NCBI GenBank assembly: GCA_030435675.1
Contig: CM059624.1
Location: forward strand, 3,186,769 to 3,250,768
DNA: 64,000 nt
Source of the DNA: Steinernema hermaphroditum
Lineage: Eukaryota > Nematoda > Chromadorea > Rhabditida > Steinernematidae
Reading direction: 5' to 3'
A program made the position numbers and the translations under genes. Under the pieces are notes generated by a model, which saw nothing but the letters and a program-made list of their open reading frames with translations, did no database searches and was not told the origin of the DNA. Of this stretch, positions 33,069 through 43,534 are shown piece by piece; the first letter of the stretch is position 1, and every line of letters starts with the position of its first letter.

Positions 33069-33574
33069 CCCCTATATATAAATGGAGAACCGACGGGTCC
33101 GTTGGTCTGTGTGTGTGTGTGTGTGTTTTTCCGTGCGCACGGCGGAAACACCCACACAAAATAAGGACCCCGAGGGGAACCGAACCCGACACCGCCCACT
33201 TACAAACAGAGAACGTTCGCAATGAGCCACACAGACAGTTGAGATGGTAGTGCTCTACTTCCACTATCTCTCTGGTGATGCTAGGCTTTGAGTTTTTTTT
33301 TGCTGTTTTTGAGTGATTTTTTGTCTATTTTGTAACCAGCAGTGTTTTCGGTTCGAGTTTCCTGAAACTTAACAATTTTTTCGCCCACTTTAGCCATTTA
33401 CATGAGCGCCAATCTTGCCGCCCGCAGGGCTATTGGTGTCTTGCCGCCCGCAGGGCTACAGTTTTAGGCCCCAACTTCAGCTTTTTGTATGAGCGCCAAT
33501 CTTGCCGCCCGCAGGGCTACAGGCTAATTGACTTTTAGTACCTGGAGGGCGCGAATTCGCGCGCAGCCGGGTTT
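33069..33574 (-). mobile_element. tRNA-derived SINE-like repeat R2, copy 2
   Basis: Best preserved copy. On the minus strand the A-box-like TGGCTCATTGCGAACG is at 33229-33214 and the B-box-like GGTTCGGTTCC at 33186-33176, about 43 nt apart as in tRNA genes. A GT microsatellite and TCCATTTATATATAGGGG follow. On the other side lie several copies of CTTGCCGCCCGCAGGGCTA and the perfect palindrome GCGCGAATTCGCGC at 33549-33562 near the end. Confidence 0.7.
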
Positions 33575-33980
33575 ATTTTAAGATTAACGGCAGGCTTCGG
33601 TCTTGCATTTGTGCCCCCAGTGAGATTGGTAGCGTCGTCCCCTCGCCCTCACTTCACCGTCGTTTGGACAAAATGATCGCTCCAGCTCTCAGAAGACCAG
33701 AAACATCAGGGTTACCGTAGTTCCATATACTTATTCAAGAAGCTCTTAATCGCCGCCGACCACCCGTGCGGCCAAGGCAAAGACTTACTGCAACTCATGT
33801 GCCTTTAATCTCAGAGATAAAACTCGTAAAATCGTAAAACTCACGGGCTTCATATTACGACGCAAACCATGGGGAGAAATTTGCAAAACTCCGCAAAGTG
33901 GCCATTTGAAAATTCGAAAGGAATAACGCTTTTTGTTGCTAAGCTCCTTTCAGTTGGCGCTGATCATTACGTGCGCCGTG

Positions 33981-35695
33981 ATGGACAAGAAGCGGCTCCT
34001 TCTACTGCTCCTACTCTTCATTCTGAGGGTAAAGTCATGGATGGTCTGGCATCCAATTCCTACCGTGTTCCGTGAAATTAAAGCAAAATCCTTAGGTTAA
34101 TGCCAGAGTGCGGTTCACTTATTTGGGCGACACCAAGTTCGATGGAAAATTCGATTTAAAAACGGTGGTGAACACAGTTCACGATTGCACGACTCGGGCT
34201 CACAGCTCAAAAAGGATTGGATTTCGCATTATGGTTTTTGGCACGACCATGTCATGTGAAATGCTGGCGAGTTTCACTAAATTTCAACAGGCACCCGAAA
34301 ATGGCGCTCATGACTATATTCTGAATACAAATTCCGAAGATAAGTGCACTGAAAGCATGAAAGGAAACGGTAAGTTGGGAATGAACAGCATCTAGGCCGT
34401 ATTTCCAGTGACCGAATTCATTTCCGGGGAATGTACGCTTAACAGTGATGGCTGCGGATTGTTGGATAAAATTGTAAGCTCTTAGTGGCTACGAAGAGTT
34501 ACTAATCGTTCCTTCCAGAGAGACTACTGTACCTTCATCGGTTCGGACATTGCTAATTGCGTTTGTAAGACCATAGAGTACGGTAGTTTCTTAACGCGAT
34601 GTTTCAGCATCTAAAAACGATGTTACGTCTGTTGAATGCCCCCCGGATCAAGATAAGGTTGGTGTGAAGAAAGGAGTGGTCCTCTGCTGTCCGAAAGGGC
34701 AGACATTTGCCGAAGAGAATGATGGGAAAGCTTTCTGTTGTCCCAGCAACACCGAGTTCAAGGGCATAGTCGGAAACAAGACCGTTTGTTGCAATCCAGG
34801 AGAGAACTACGAAGAAGGATGGGAACAATGTTGCCCAGACGGGAAATCCCTAAAAACCGGAGAAGATGGACTCAAGATGTGTTGCGACGGGGACCTATTC
34901 CCATCCAAATCACCCAAAGGCACAGCGTGCTGTCCTAAAGGTGAAGTGCCTGTAAAAATGAGTGGCAGCGGCAACATGTGCTGCCCTAAGGGTGAGGTTT
35001 TGAAAGGTGAAATCGGTAGTTTACCTATTTGCTGCAATGCAACCGATACCTACAAGCCAAACACAAATCGATGTTGCCCAAAGGGCACTTCGCTTGTTAA
35101 ATCCAACGATCTTGAACACTGTTGCAAGGATGGATTAACCCCTTCCATGTCGGCCGATGAAGAGATCGGATGCTGTCCGAAGGATGAAACGTTTGCGAAA
35201 GCAGAAGGTGGAATCGATTACTGCTGTCCTCAAGGAAAAGTTTTTGAAGAAATAAAGAAGGGAAAGGCGACCTGCTGCAAGAGTGAAACTGTTCTCAAGG
35301 GCTATCTTAAAGACGGAAAGCCAGCATGTTGCCCAGAAGAATTGGCATTTAACTCCACATTCGGCTACTGTTGCTGCAAGGAGTGCATTATTATATCAAA
35401 AGCACCGCTCAAGTGTGCTATAGTTCATGATTTTGTACTGTATTCCTAAGTTTTTTGGCGTTCATCAATTTGTATTTAGAAAACTGAAAAGCCGTTTACC
35501 ATCGAAGAATTCACCGATCTCTGCAAAGACAGCACACCTTTGGATACTCTCAGTAAGATGAGTGTACATAATATTACGTCACTTAAGTCTTTAGATCCGC
35601 CCAACGGTCCTAGACTTCCCAAAGATATGGCTCCTGGGAAGGCGTATATGACGAAGAAAGCTGTTTGCGGCCTTCCACATTACGAAATGGAATGA
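33981..35695 (+). CDS. Secreted protein with about 15 Cys-Cys doublets, 6 exons, 491 aa
   Basis: Exons 33981-34028, 34096-34369, 34409-34473, 34519-34564, 34608-35434 and 35480-35695 join in phase to 491 codons plus TGA. The first exon is a clear signal peptide core (MDKKRLLLLLLLLFILR-like, seven or more Leu in a row). Residues about 17-145 form an N-terminal domain with scattered cysteines. The large exon contains a chain of repeats of about 18-20 residues, each beginning with a Cys-Cys doublet (CCPKGQTF, CCPSNTEF, CCNPGENY, CCPDGKSL and so on), ending in CCCKE. The C-terminal exon has few cysteines. The repeats recall granulin-like or CC-domain proteins but fit no family exactly. Probably a disulfide-rich extracellular rod; function unknown. 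Confidence 0.75.
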
Positions 35696-36197
35696 TTGTG
35701 GACGAAAAGAATCTTTTCATTGGTTTATTTATATCCATTTGGTAGTTTTGCGTGTATATTATTTTGACAAGGAGGCTTTTCGGTAGGTGGATGGAATAAA
35801 CCATCTTCCAGAAGAAAGCTATCTCTTTCGCAACTGAGTTCTTTCGGGGGGTTATCAGGCATCACATTTATCAGTCGCCCATTCTGAGTTTGGTTTGCAA
35901 TCTGTATTTTCGCCGATCTCGTTCGCAACTTCACAGTTTGCACTCTGCACATTTCGAACACATCTGGGCGAATCATTGCTCAGTGCCTCATAACCGGCTT
36001 AGTGAGTGTCCCGGGTGAGATTCGCGTATCTATGGGACACCGATAATACGTCACTGGCGGCTTACGGCACTGCGAATTCGAAAATAGTGTCGGGATCCAA
36101 AAATCAAAGGAATTTAGTTCTTGCATGGTCTTATTCCATTTGTAGTTATTCTGGAACAGTCCGACATTATCGAAAAAAACGTTGCTTTATTAACGCC
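35696..36197. other. Intergenic between convergent genes
   Basis: No exon seen. The 3' end of the nucleotidyltransferase gene has AATAAA immediately after its stop on the minus strand. Confidence 0.4.
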
Positions 36198-37666
36198 CTA
36201 CAGCCGTCCTGTAAATGAAAAAGGCATCGAAAGTCCACGGCCCAATGAAAACGCGTGTCTTGTCAACTCAACGGCTGTGGAGAGCTGGCCAACTCCCTGA
36301 TGCACCCTGCACACTGACTGTCCATCAGAATATGGATCTACCAATTGGATGTGGTCGTAGTCGTCGTCCGTCCTAAAAGCAGTCTGTCGATTATGCCTTT
36401 CTCATCAACACTTTTGCCTTTCAATATTGGTTCCAGATGGTATATGCAGGGTAAAGTCATGCAAGTTCATTCGACTGTAGAAGTCGATGAAGCGAACAAT
36501 GAGTTCGCCAATTTGCATCGTATTCATCGGGTTCTTAGTCTTCTGTTTGTGAGCTAATTCAGAGGTGCTCGCTATTTTGTAGACATGTGAAAAAGGGAGA
36601 TTGGGGTTTAGATCGTCGTCATACTGGTCAATCATCAGAGATAGGACAGGATTCATGTCCATGTGGTTTTTGTACTAAAATACTTGATAAGCGGGAGATT
36701 CTGGAAGGCAAAAGTCACCTGGAGGAAGTGAATAACGAAAAGAATCGTGTGATATGAAGAGAATTTTCCCTGTTGAGATCCTAGCAGATCACATTTTCTG
36801 AGCCAGTGCTTCACCCAGTAGTAGAGCATCACGACGCGTTTGTCGGCCTGAAACAAAGCTGTCGAGGTGGACACGTTGACAACATTCAATTCAAAAATCA
36901 GATTTAAGCGCCTATGCCACGCCGGATTGTCTCAGTCAATTGAAGTGATCTTCGGCGCTTAACTCACCTGTAGGGAATGGTGGACGAACAGCGAATTCCT
37001 AGCGTGGACCATTGAATCAACGGAGAGTTCGAGAAGAAACGCTTCTTTTTTACCGCCTTGATGCGATTTCACTCTTGGAACGGTAACTTGAATCTTGGCG
37101 ATTGGATGACGAGCTCTTGAAAAAAGCGCCTTTAAGCGAACGTTCATGCCTGATCTTTCGAGAATACCTACTGCACGTTTCAGCACCTTCCTAAGATGGT
37201 CGATCCATGAATAAGTGCAGCTAGAAACTTAGGAATACTCTGAATGGGCCGTGTTAGACGTGATGCTCAGTCGGGATCGTTCAAGAATGTCTTCATTCGT
37301 TGATGTGTAGAGCACAAGGTCCACATCGGAACCTTCGGACGCGCTCGCCAAGCCCGTCATCGCCGACCCAACAACGAGGGGGTGATACTTGTTCTGACTG
37401 TAGCATTGGAGCACTTTCTGAAGGGTGGGATCGATGGATGTCCGCCACTTAAAAAGACTCGTACTTAGCAGGAAATGCTTACTGAACTTCGAGTGTACCT
37501 CTTTGAGTTGTCTTTGACGGGCGTCGTATTCGCTGGTGATTTGACCTGTGAGCCGAGAGATCTGCTTAGCGTGAGTTGTAAGTATAGCTTCAACGGAATC
37601 GTCTAGATGTGAATGGGAGTAGGAGCGAAGGATGGGCAAAAGTGAAATAGATGATCTTCTGAGCAT
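36198..37666 (-). CDS. Non-canonical poly(A)/poly(U) polymerase-like nucleotidyltransferase, 405 aa
   Basis: Exons 37239-37666, 36968-37190, 36719-36847, 36412-36674 and 36198-36372 join in phase to 405 codons plus TAG. The nucleotidyltransferase motif GSAMTGLASASEGSDVDLVL is at residues 100-119, with catalytic Asp114 and Asp116. The third carboxylate, usually in DIS/DLS, appears as Glu197 (LLELSVD). Next come NSLFVHHSLQADKRV, VKHWLRKCDLLGSQQGKFSS and the PAP-associated domain (MQIGELIVRFIDFYSRMNL) and a terminal HIQLVDPYSDGQSVCRV block. This is the GLD-2/Cid1/TUT group that adds A or U tails to RNA. The Arg/Ser-rich N-terminus (MLRRSSISLLPILRSYSHSH) could be a mitochondrial presequence, which would suggest a mitochondrial poly(A) polymerase role. 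Confidence 0.85.
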
Positions 37667-38559
37667 TCTGAAATTCGAGGGGTTTTATTGTTTTTGCATT
37701 TTAACACGAATATAAGCCGTGGAAATTCTAAAGTCAAAATATGTCGTGTACATGTGCACTCGTGACAGCTATAGTATTCGAGTCGAAATGGTGATCTTAA
37801 AAACAGCTTAAACATTAAACAAAATCATCGAAAGCCATGGAAGAATGCATAAATCAGTTTTGAACACGGCAGATCAGGTTCGAATTTGTTTTCCAGATAG
37901 AAGAAGCCGTTTTGAGCATATCGTTGCGAGACCACATGGAAATATCCGTGGTATCTTTTTCATTTCAATAAATCCATCTATCCGTTAAGGGTTTACGAAC
38001 AACTCAATTTACAATACTGACATCTTCTAAGAGTCCGTTTGGTATGCACTACATCCGAAATCACTTTCGTACACTGAGATACCGTAACCTTTTTGGCAGA
38101 CGGCATCGAAGTCAACAACATCGAATAACAGGAAATTTTGGTCAGTTGCTCCGTCGACGCAAACAGTTTGAAAGAGCTCAGGTTCAAAAAATGTTTATCC
38201 CATCGTGATAGGACCACTTGGAAATACATTTCAGTCTCCCTTTCCATGTTTGAAAACTGGCTTATCATAACATGTCTAACTGATTTGATGGATGGAAATA
38301 TGCAAAACATATGACTATGGAACACGAACTAAAAAATGTCATACTCTCTGGCTGTCTTTTGAATTGGGTCCATGCTTAGATACGTGGGCTGAACAACAAC
38401 TCAAATCCTTTCTTTATCCGCTGTTGGAACGACCCCAGTCGGTGCATGTTTCTTTGATTCCCGGCTCCCCTTGCTATTGTGAATTTAAGGTCGATTTTCC
38501 GATTGGGCTACTAGTTCTTCTCCATTCAGATATATCAGTCTATTTAACCAAAAACCACC
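37667..38559. other. Intergenic, possible gene remnants
   Basis: A minus-strand frame at 37993-38325 (for example FLNLSSFKLFASTEQLTKIS) has protein-like composition, and may be a decayed F-box or FTH-type gene, but without a start or known motif. Nothing else. Confidence 0.3.
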
Positions 38560-39456
38560 ATGTCTCTTCACAACGATTTCGCTTATCTTGCCAACGACAT
38601 TATTAAAGATATTCTCGAACTCTTCTTAAACCCGCAAAATCTCAAGAGCGGCTTATTCGACAATATACTCAAGATAAATGGGCCATGGAGTGCCGTTGTA
38701 AAGAACTATTCCTACTTGGAGTTCCTGCACAGCGACCAAGGATATGAGCTCATTGTTTGCACCGGAAATGAACCTGGAAGAGGAGTGCTCCCTAGGGATG
38801 CCGGGAAATCGGACCGTGTAAGGAACACTGTCTGCTCTGACAGCTTACCAAAGCTCCGTGATCTTCACTTTCTTCTCCCCTTGATGACCGATCGATTATC
38901 TATCAGAGGAACGCTCAAGGAGCTAAATTCAATGCTGGAATTATTCCCTGTTTCCTTTTCGGAACTGGTCATCACTGGACGAAATTATTCCACTCACGTA
39001 GATGAAGTTAGAAAATTGGAAAACTTACTGACGGAAAGGCTGAAGTCCAGACACCTGAGAAGCTTCATTTGCTATCTACCCAACCAGCCTGATCAAGAAT
39101 TCACTTCTCTTGATGACAGCTTTCGTTGTCTCGTCACAAAACCCGATTTTGAAGAACTGACTACCAACTTCGCCATCGGATTTAATGTGATCATCGCCGC
39201 AATTGAAACCTGGAGAGCTCGACCAAATTTCACCGTTTTGGGGCAAAAGATCAAGGTGTCCTTTCGAACACCGCACGGCGCAGAATTGGAATGGATGAAG
39301 AGAACCTTTCCCGATTGGACGACCGCATCTTCTGCGGCATGGAAGTGGACTGAGCCGCACCCAACGGATCCCGACCGTTGCTTGAAAATCGGTGTTTCTA
39401 GCGACTCTAGACGTATTGGAATCCAGTTCTGCTACGCGCCTCAGGATGAACGTTGA
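38560..39456 (+). CDS. F-box-like family protein 4, 298 aa
   Basis: Single exon; ATG at 38560. The family signature starts at once (NDFAYLANDIIKDILELFLN), with no basic N-terminal extension as in proteins 1-3. Then INGPWSAVVKNYSYLEF, LFPVSFSELVITG, SRHLRSFICYL, VIIAAIETWRARPNFTVLGQ and the C-terminal block WKWTEPHPTDPDRCLKIGVS. Complete relative to the family. Confidence 0.75.
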   Translation: MSLHNDFAYLANDIIKDILELFLNPQNLKSGLFDNILKINGPWSAVVKNYSYLEFLHSDQGYELIVCTGNEPGRGVLPRDAGKSDRVRNTVCSDSLPKLRDLHFLLPLMTDRLSIRGTLKELNSMLELFPVSFSELVITGRNYSTHVDEVRKLENLLTERLKSRHLRSFICYLPNQPDQEFTSLDDSFRCLVTKPDFEELTTNFAIGFNVIIAAIETWRARPNFTVLGQKIKVSFRTPHGAELEWMKRTFPDWTTASSAAWKWTEPHPTDPDRCLKIGVSSDSRRIGIQFCYAPQDER

Positions 39457-40103
39457 AGTTGGCACATTGTCCATCTAAATAGACGTTATCTTTTTGTCTC
39501 CATGTCTTAGATAGAAATGATAAATCTAATCATCAACTGAACTGAATTCTGGTGGTGGGAGGAGATCGACTTGAAACTTGACATGCAGGCAAACGTTCAT
39601 TAGTCAGACCTTTATGTAGGGAAGGGAACTATCGATTCCATGTTCCATCGTATAAGTACAACGCAAGTTATAGTTAATCATGCCTATGCCTACAGCCACG
39701 CTCAGGTAACTTTCGAATCACGTTTGTATGGTTGAGTGTGCGTATAAACCAACGCCCTTTTTGGGGTACCGTTACGTGCCTACCTACGTGTGCCAATTTT
39801 CAACTGGATCTGAGGCGGACATCACGCACGGTTCCCTTGTAAGATACGTGACCAATTTTGTTGATAACGCGTGCATCTATATGTACAGAATCTGTTGCGA
39901 ACGATCATGAAGAATATTTGATCTTTCAACACGAAATAGACCTCATTACTTCCTTTGTTCGCACCTCAGAAATCGATCGTTTACAGTTGTAATAATTGTG
40001 AAATTGTGCGCCGTTGAATGTCACACCTATGAGCTGATTCTGGTGGTCAACGTGTACATTTTCTTACCGGATTTCTCATTCTTTTTTTTTGTAGAAGATT
40101 GGT
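39457..40103. other. Intergenic, nothing recognised
   Basis: Ends in a run of T followed by GTAG, the likely trans-splice acceptor for the next gene. Confidence 0.4.
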
Positions 40104-40880
40104 ATGGCCGACTCTCTAGAAGACTCATTTGGATTCGGCAAGCGGCCTGTGTTCAATCTGGCCAAAACGAAATTGCTTAAGCTTCAGCAACGCCCAAGGA
40201 ATTGCTCTCAAGTGGCCACAAAGGAGCGCCCCAAAGACTACGACCATCTACCGAACGATTTGGCCTTCTTGCCCCTAGACATCATCGACGATGTTGTCTC
40301 TCTGACCATCAATTCGCCTGTCTACACCAAACATACCGTCGCCACCAATCTGCACAAGATCGAAGGTCCCTGGGGAGAAAGAAGTCGAGAATGCTCGTAT
40401 CTAGTCTACCACAGTGTAGATGGCATCGAAAAAGTCAGACGGTACTATGTTTCCGAAAATCGAGCGGGCGTCACTGTCTCTACGGGCTGGCTGCCTGTTG
40501 ACAAGATATGCAAGTGGGAGAAAATAAGAAAATGCTATGTGAGCTCCGCTGAAACGACTTATCTTCAGAAGGTCATCGAACAAGTGATTGATTGGATCGA
40601 GATTACGTGTGATCCTTCGACCATGCCTTTTTTAATGAGTCTTCCCAATAGCTTCTCGGAAATCGTTTTCAAGTCGACGACGCTCGTTCAGTCGACGATG
40701 TTGTTTAGTAAATCGCTTCACGTGGCATACTCAACGTCATCAAATCTACGAATGCATTACACGATCGACCGTATTACACGATGTCCACCCTATATTTGGC
40801 CTCTGCTGATCGGCTTCTTGTTGAACGCGATGTTCCCAGCTCTTGTGCTGTGGGCAGAACAGATATGTCTTTTAGTATAG
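40104..40880 (+). CDS. F-box-like family protein 5, C-terminus replaced, 258 aa
   Basis: Single exon; ATG at 40104 behind a T-tract and TTTTTGTAG. It has its own N-terminal extension (MADSLEDSFGFGKRPVFNLA), then PNDLAFLPLDIIDDVV, IEGPWGERSRECSYL and LPNSFSEIVF. After about residue 195 it no longer resembles the family and ends in a hydrophobic stretch (IWPLLIGFLLNAMFPALVLW). The usual WKWxExHPTDxER block is absent. LINE debris begins within 100 bp downstream, so the end was probably lost by rearrangement. It may be a non-functional copy or a new variant. Confidence 0.6.
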   Translation: MADSLEDSFGFGKRPVFNLAKTKLLKLQQRPRNCSQVATKERPKDYDHLPNDLAFLPLDIIDDVVSLTINSPVYTKHTVATNLHKIEGPWGERSRECSYLVYHSVDGIEKVRRYYVSENRAGVTVSTGWLPVDKICKWEKIRKCYVSSAETTYLQKVIEQVIDWIEITCDPSTMPFLMSLPNSFSEIVFKSTTLVQSTMLFSKSLHVAYSTSSNLRMHYTIDRITRCPPYIWPLLIGFLLNAMFPALVLWAEQICLLV

Positions 40881-40969
40881 AGTCTAGACAGCTTCCTCAC
40901 CATGTATCAGTGTGTCATTGAGATATATCTGTGTGCCTCGAGTAAAGGAACGGTCGTTATGTCCAACCA

Positions 40970-41175
40970 ACATCATCACAACTACGACTCTTCGCGACTT
41001 TGTCATTCCATCGTGTCGGTGGCCTTCATAAAGGGCTCTCCACGGAAGACTGCTATCCTTCCTGGCGACTGGAGCATTTTCCAGGCGAAATTCCATTTCC
41101 TTCTGGCTGCATCATCCTTCACGTTGGTGACACCTTATAGCCACTCGTTCATCTTCCTGTGTAATAGACGAACTT
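40970..41175 (-). mobile_element. RTE-like LINE ORF2 fragment (3' end)
   Basis: The minus strand reads GVTNVKDDAARRKWNFAWKM, which matches the fragment at 59990-60310 and the conserved GVxDV..KxxWAGHVARM region behind the reverse transcriptase of RTE-type elements. Decayed. Confidence 0.5.
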
Positions 41176-41450
41176 GTATAACATCAAAAAACACTATATT
41201 GTTCCATATGTTTTGAATTCAACCGCCGATTTCCTTTGAGTGGCCTCGCTTCAGCCTGACTTCTAGCCGGAGGTAGACGAAGGCTTCGACCTGTTCAATT
41301 TCTTCGCAGTTCAATAGAAGGGACGTTTCAACATTATCACTTACATACATGAAATCAGGGGTTAAAGACGATCAGTATCCCTGATGTACAGAATGTCGTT
41401 GAATTTATATACAACAGTTAAAAACTAGTACAATCATCAGCATAATCTGT

Positions 41451-43419
41451 TTAATCCGTTTTCGGAGTGAAGATGGTGAAAACAGTCGTGATTGGTTCTC
41501 CGTTTTCGTCGACATGATGCGTCCAAATCGGGTCCTTCTTCGACCTCTTTAGAACGCTTTCATTCCATAGCTCAACGAATTTGAATGGAACATTGCCAAA
41601 TCTAAAGTGCAGCGCAATTTATTACCACCAATTCCGCATTTAAAACCGACTTGATGCACTCCTGGCTCATCTTCATTTCGACTGCTTTTCCGAGACCCTT
41701 TTGCCTGTGGTCTTCTACTACGAAGAGATGATTCTGAATGCCAAAGGGTGTGCTGATTTCGAAGCCAACAGGCTCGTTTCCGAATCGGACTAAAGCGGAG
41801 GGACAGTACTTGAGCTTGAGTCTGAAAGTAGACGTGCAGTTTGCCGTACAAACATATATAGAGTATACTTGGTTTGCTCCAGCTCGTAAGGACCGGAATG
41901 AATCCACGTGTTCGTAATAACTTCGGCGTCCTTTTCCAGGTTAGCCTTGTCGAATCGGTATCCCTCTGGAAGAGCAATGTTCAAGGCCATCACTTTCTCC
42001 TGCTGCGCCGGGGTCATGTAGAAGCATTGAACGGGATTCTTGCGGGTGGTAAATTCGATTTTGCGAGGAGCGAGGAACGCTTTGAACTAAAAAACGCAAA
42101 ATTAGTCTAGTCAATACATGGAAGTGAAACGCTACTGACGTAGAGAGAGTAATTGAAAATTTGGTTTCTCTATTTCATGACAAATAAAATGGTTGTACGT
42201 TTGCCACTTTTTGAATTCCTTTTGGATAGGCTGTGTGGATTCCTTTTGAATTAAGATTGAGACATTCGTGTAAATAGAAGCAGACATGAGCTGTACATAT
42301 CATCTACGAGGCATCAATTTTGATAGAAGCGCATAATAAACCTGGTGTGATATATGGAGATTTTAGATAAGTGACCATACGATCAAATTTGACCAAAGCA
42401 TTTGACCCTGCTGGACAGTATTTTAGACTCTCCGTGCAGACCACTATGGGGAACTTAGTAATAGATCTTCAGAAGGGTGTGACCGAGCTGTAGTCGAACT
42501 AGTTTAATGCGATACGTGACATCTAGGCGACACGACTACTGAGCCATCGTAAACTGAGACGTTGACGCTAAATGGAGAAAACCAAAAAAATGGTTCGGGA
42601 AGCAAGTCGAACCCGAACCGGAAAAATGGCGACCAAGGCACTAGCCATAACGATAACATAGAGAGATGAACCTAAGTTGACTAAGTTAGCAAAAGTTATT
42701 TAAATATAACTTTTTAAGACTTTGGACGGTATCCTTGCTAAATATGGTTATGGCGTATTTAATAGCTTCATGCAAAAGTCAAAAATTGGACGCTAGGTAG
42801 TATTCAAAGCTCGAATTATATAATGGTTTTGAAGCCGGATTATTGTTTGGTTATGCTTTACAGCCAGCTGAAAGGAAAACACATCAAAGATCGGATTCAA
42901 AGGAACGATGCTGGGCGCAAGAGATTTCTGTCGCCATTTTAGCACCAATTTCGGATCATAAGATCAGCACCAAACACCTGAGACTAGTGGTTAAGCAGGA
43001 ATTATAAACCAAATTAATGTGGTTGCTAAGTAACTGACACACTTACAGCTTCAGAAACGAGATCTGCGGCAGCCAGGAATAAGGGACCTTCATAGATCAA
43101 GGGGTATGCTTTTTCACACTCCTCAAACAGTGGGAAAAATTCTTCCGCCTCAGCTTCTCTAATCGGCTTTGACGTTTCAACCCTGATCACAGACCTGAAA
43201 ACCAGAATGTGCAAGCAGAACGAAGATCAATAGAACTTACGACTGATTCTCCCTTAGGCAAGCGATGAGGAAAACGTCAATTCCTTGAATATTTTTATGC
43301 CAGAAATCCATCTCCATCTCCAAGCACAGCCCTTGGAGACGACTTCTGACGGCATGGAAAGTGCACGGGCACTCATAGGGCGAGAGAAGTTCGAGCAGAC
43401 CGCGTAGTTTCGTCTCCAT
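41451..43419 (-). CDS. Glycine N-acyltransferase-like (GNAT) enzyme, 5 exons, 288 aa
   Basis: Exons 43241-43419, 43047-43194, 41869-42086, 41651-41821 and 41451-41601 join in phase to 288 codons plus TAA. The N-terminal half (METKLRGLLELLSPYEC through LFEECEKAYPLIYEG) and the second half with MTPAQQEKVMALN, the acetyl-CoA-binding loop HRQKGLGKAVEMKMSQE (about residues 218-234) and FKFVELWNESV follow the GLYAT family. These enzymes join acyl-CoA to glycine in detoxification; in nematodes the true substrate is unknown. The donor of the last intron (GTCGGT, 41650-41602) is weak. The second intron (42087-43046) is 960 nt long. A perfect CRE lies about 110 bp upstream of the ATG. Confidence 0.85.
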
Positions 43420-43526
43420 TACGCTATACACTGAGAGAACACAAATGCGACGACGCGACGAGGCGACAAGGCAGCGCACGACTGACTGGAACGAAAGCAT
43501 AAGAGGGCTAGCCGCCGCCGTCGTGA

Positions 43527-43534
43527 TGACGTCA
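43527..43534. promoter_or_regulatory. CRE palindrome TGACGTCA upstream of the GLYAT-like gene
   Basis: Perfect palindrome 108 bp upstream of the ATG at 43419. With the site at 886-893 it is the second such 8-mer found close to a start codon here. Confidence 0.45.

Noticed and set aside
33110..33130. Possible CRISPR or tandem array
   Set aside because: It is a GT microsatellite inside the SINE-like repeat; no spacers, and the genome is eukaryotic.
37993..38325. Minus-strand frame resembling an F-box or FTH-type remnant
   Set aside because: Too short and without motif; mentioned under the intergenic entry only.
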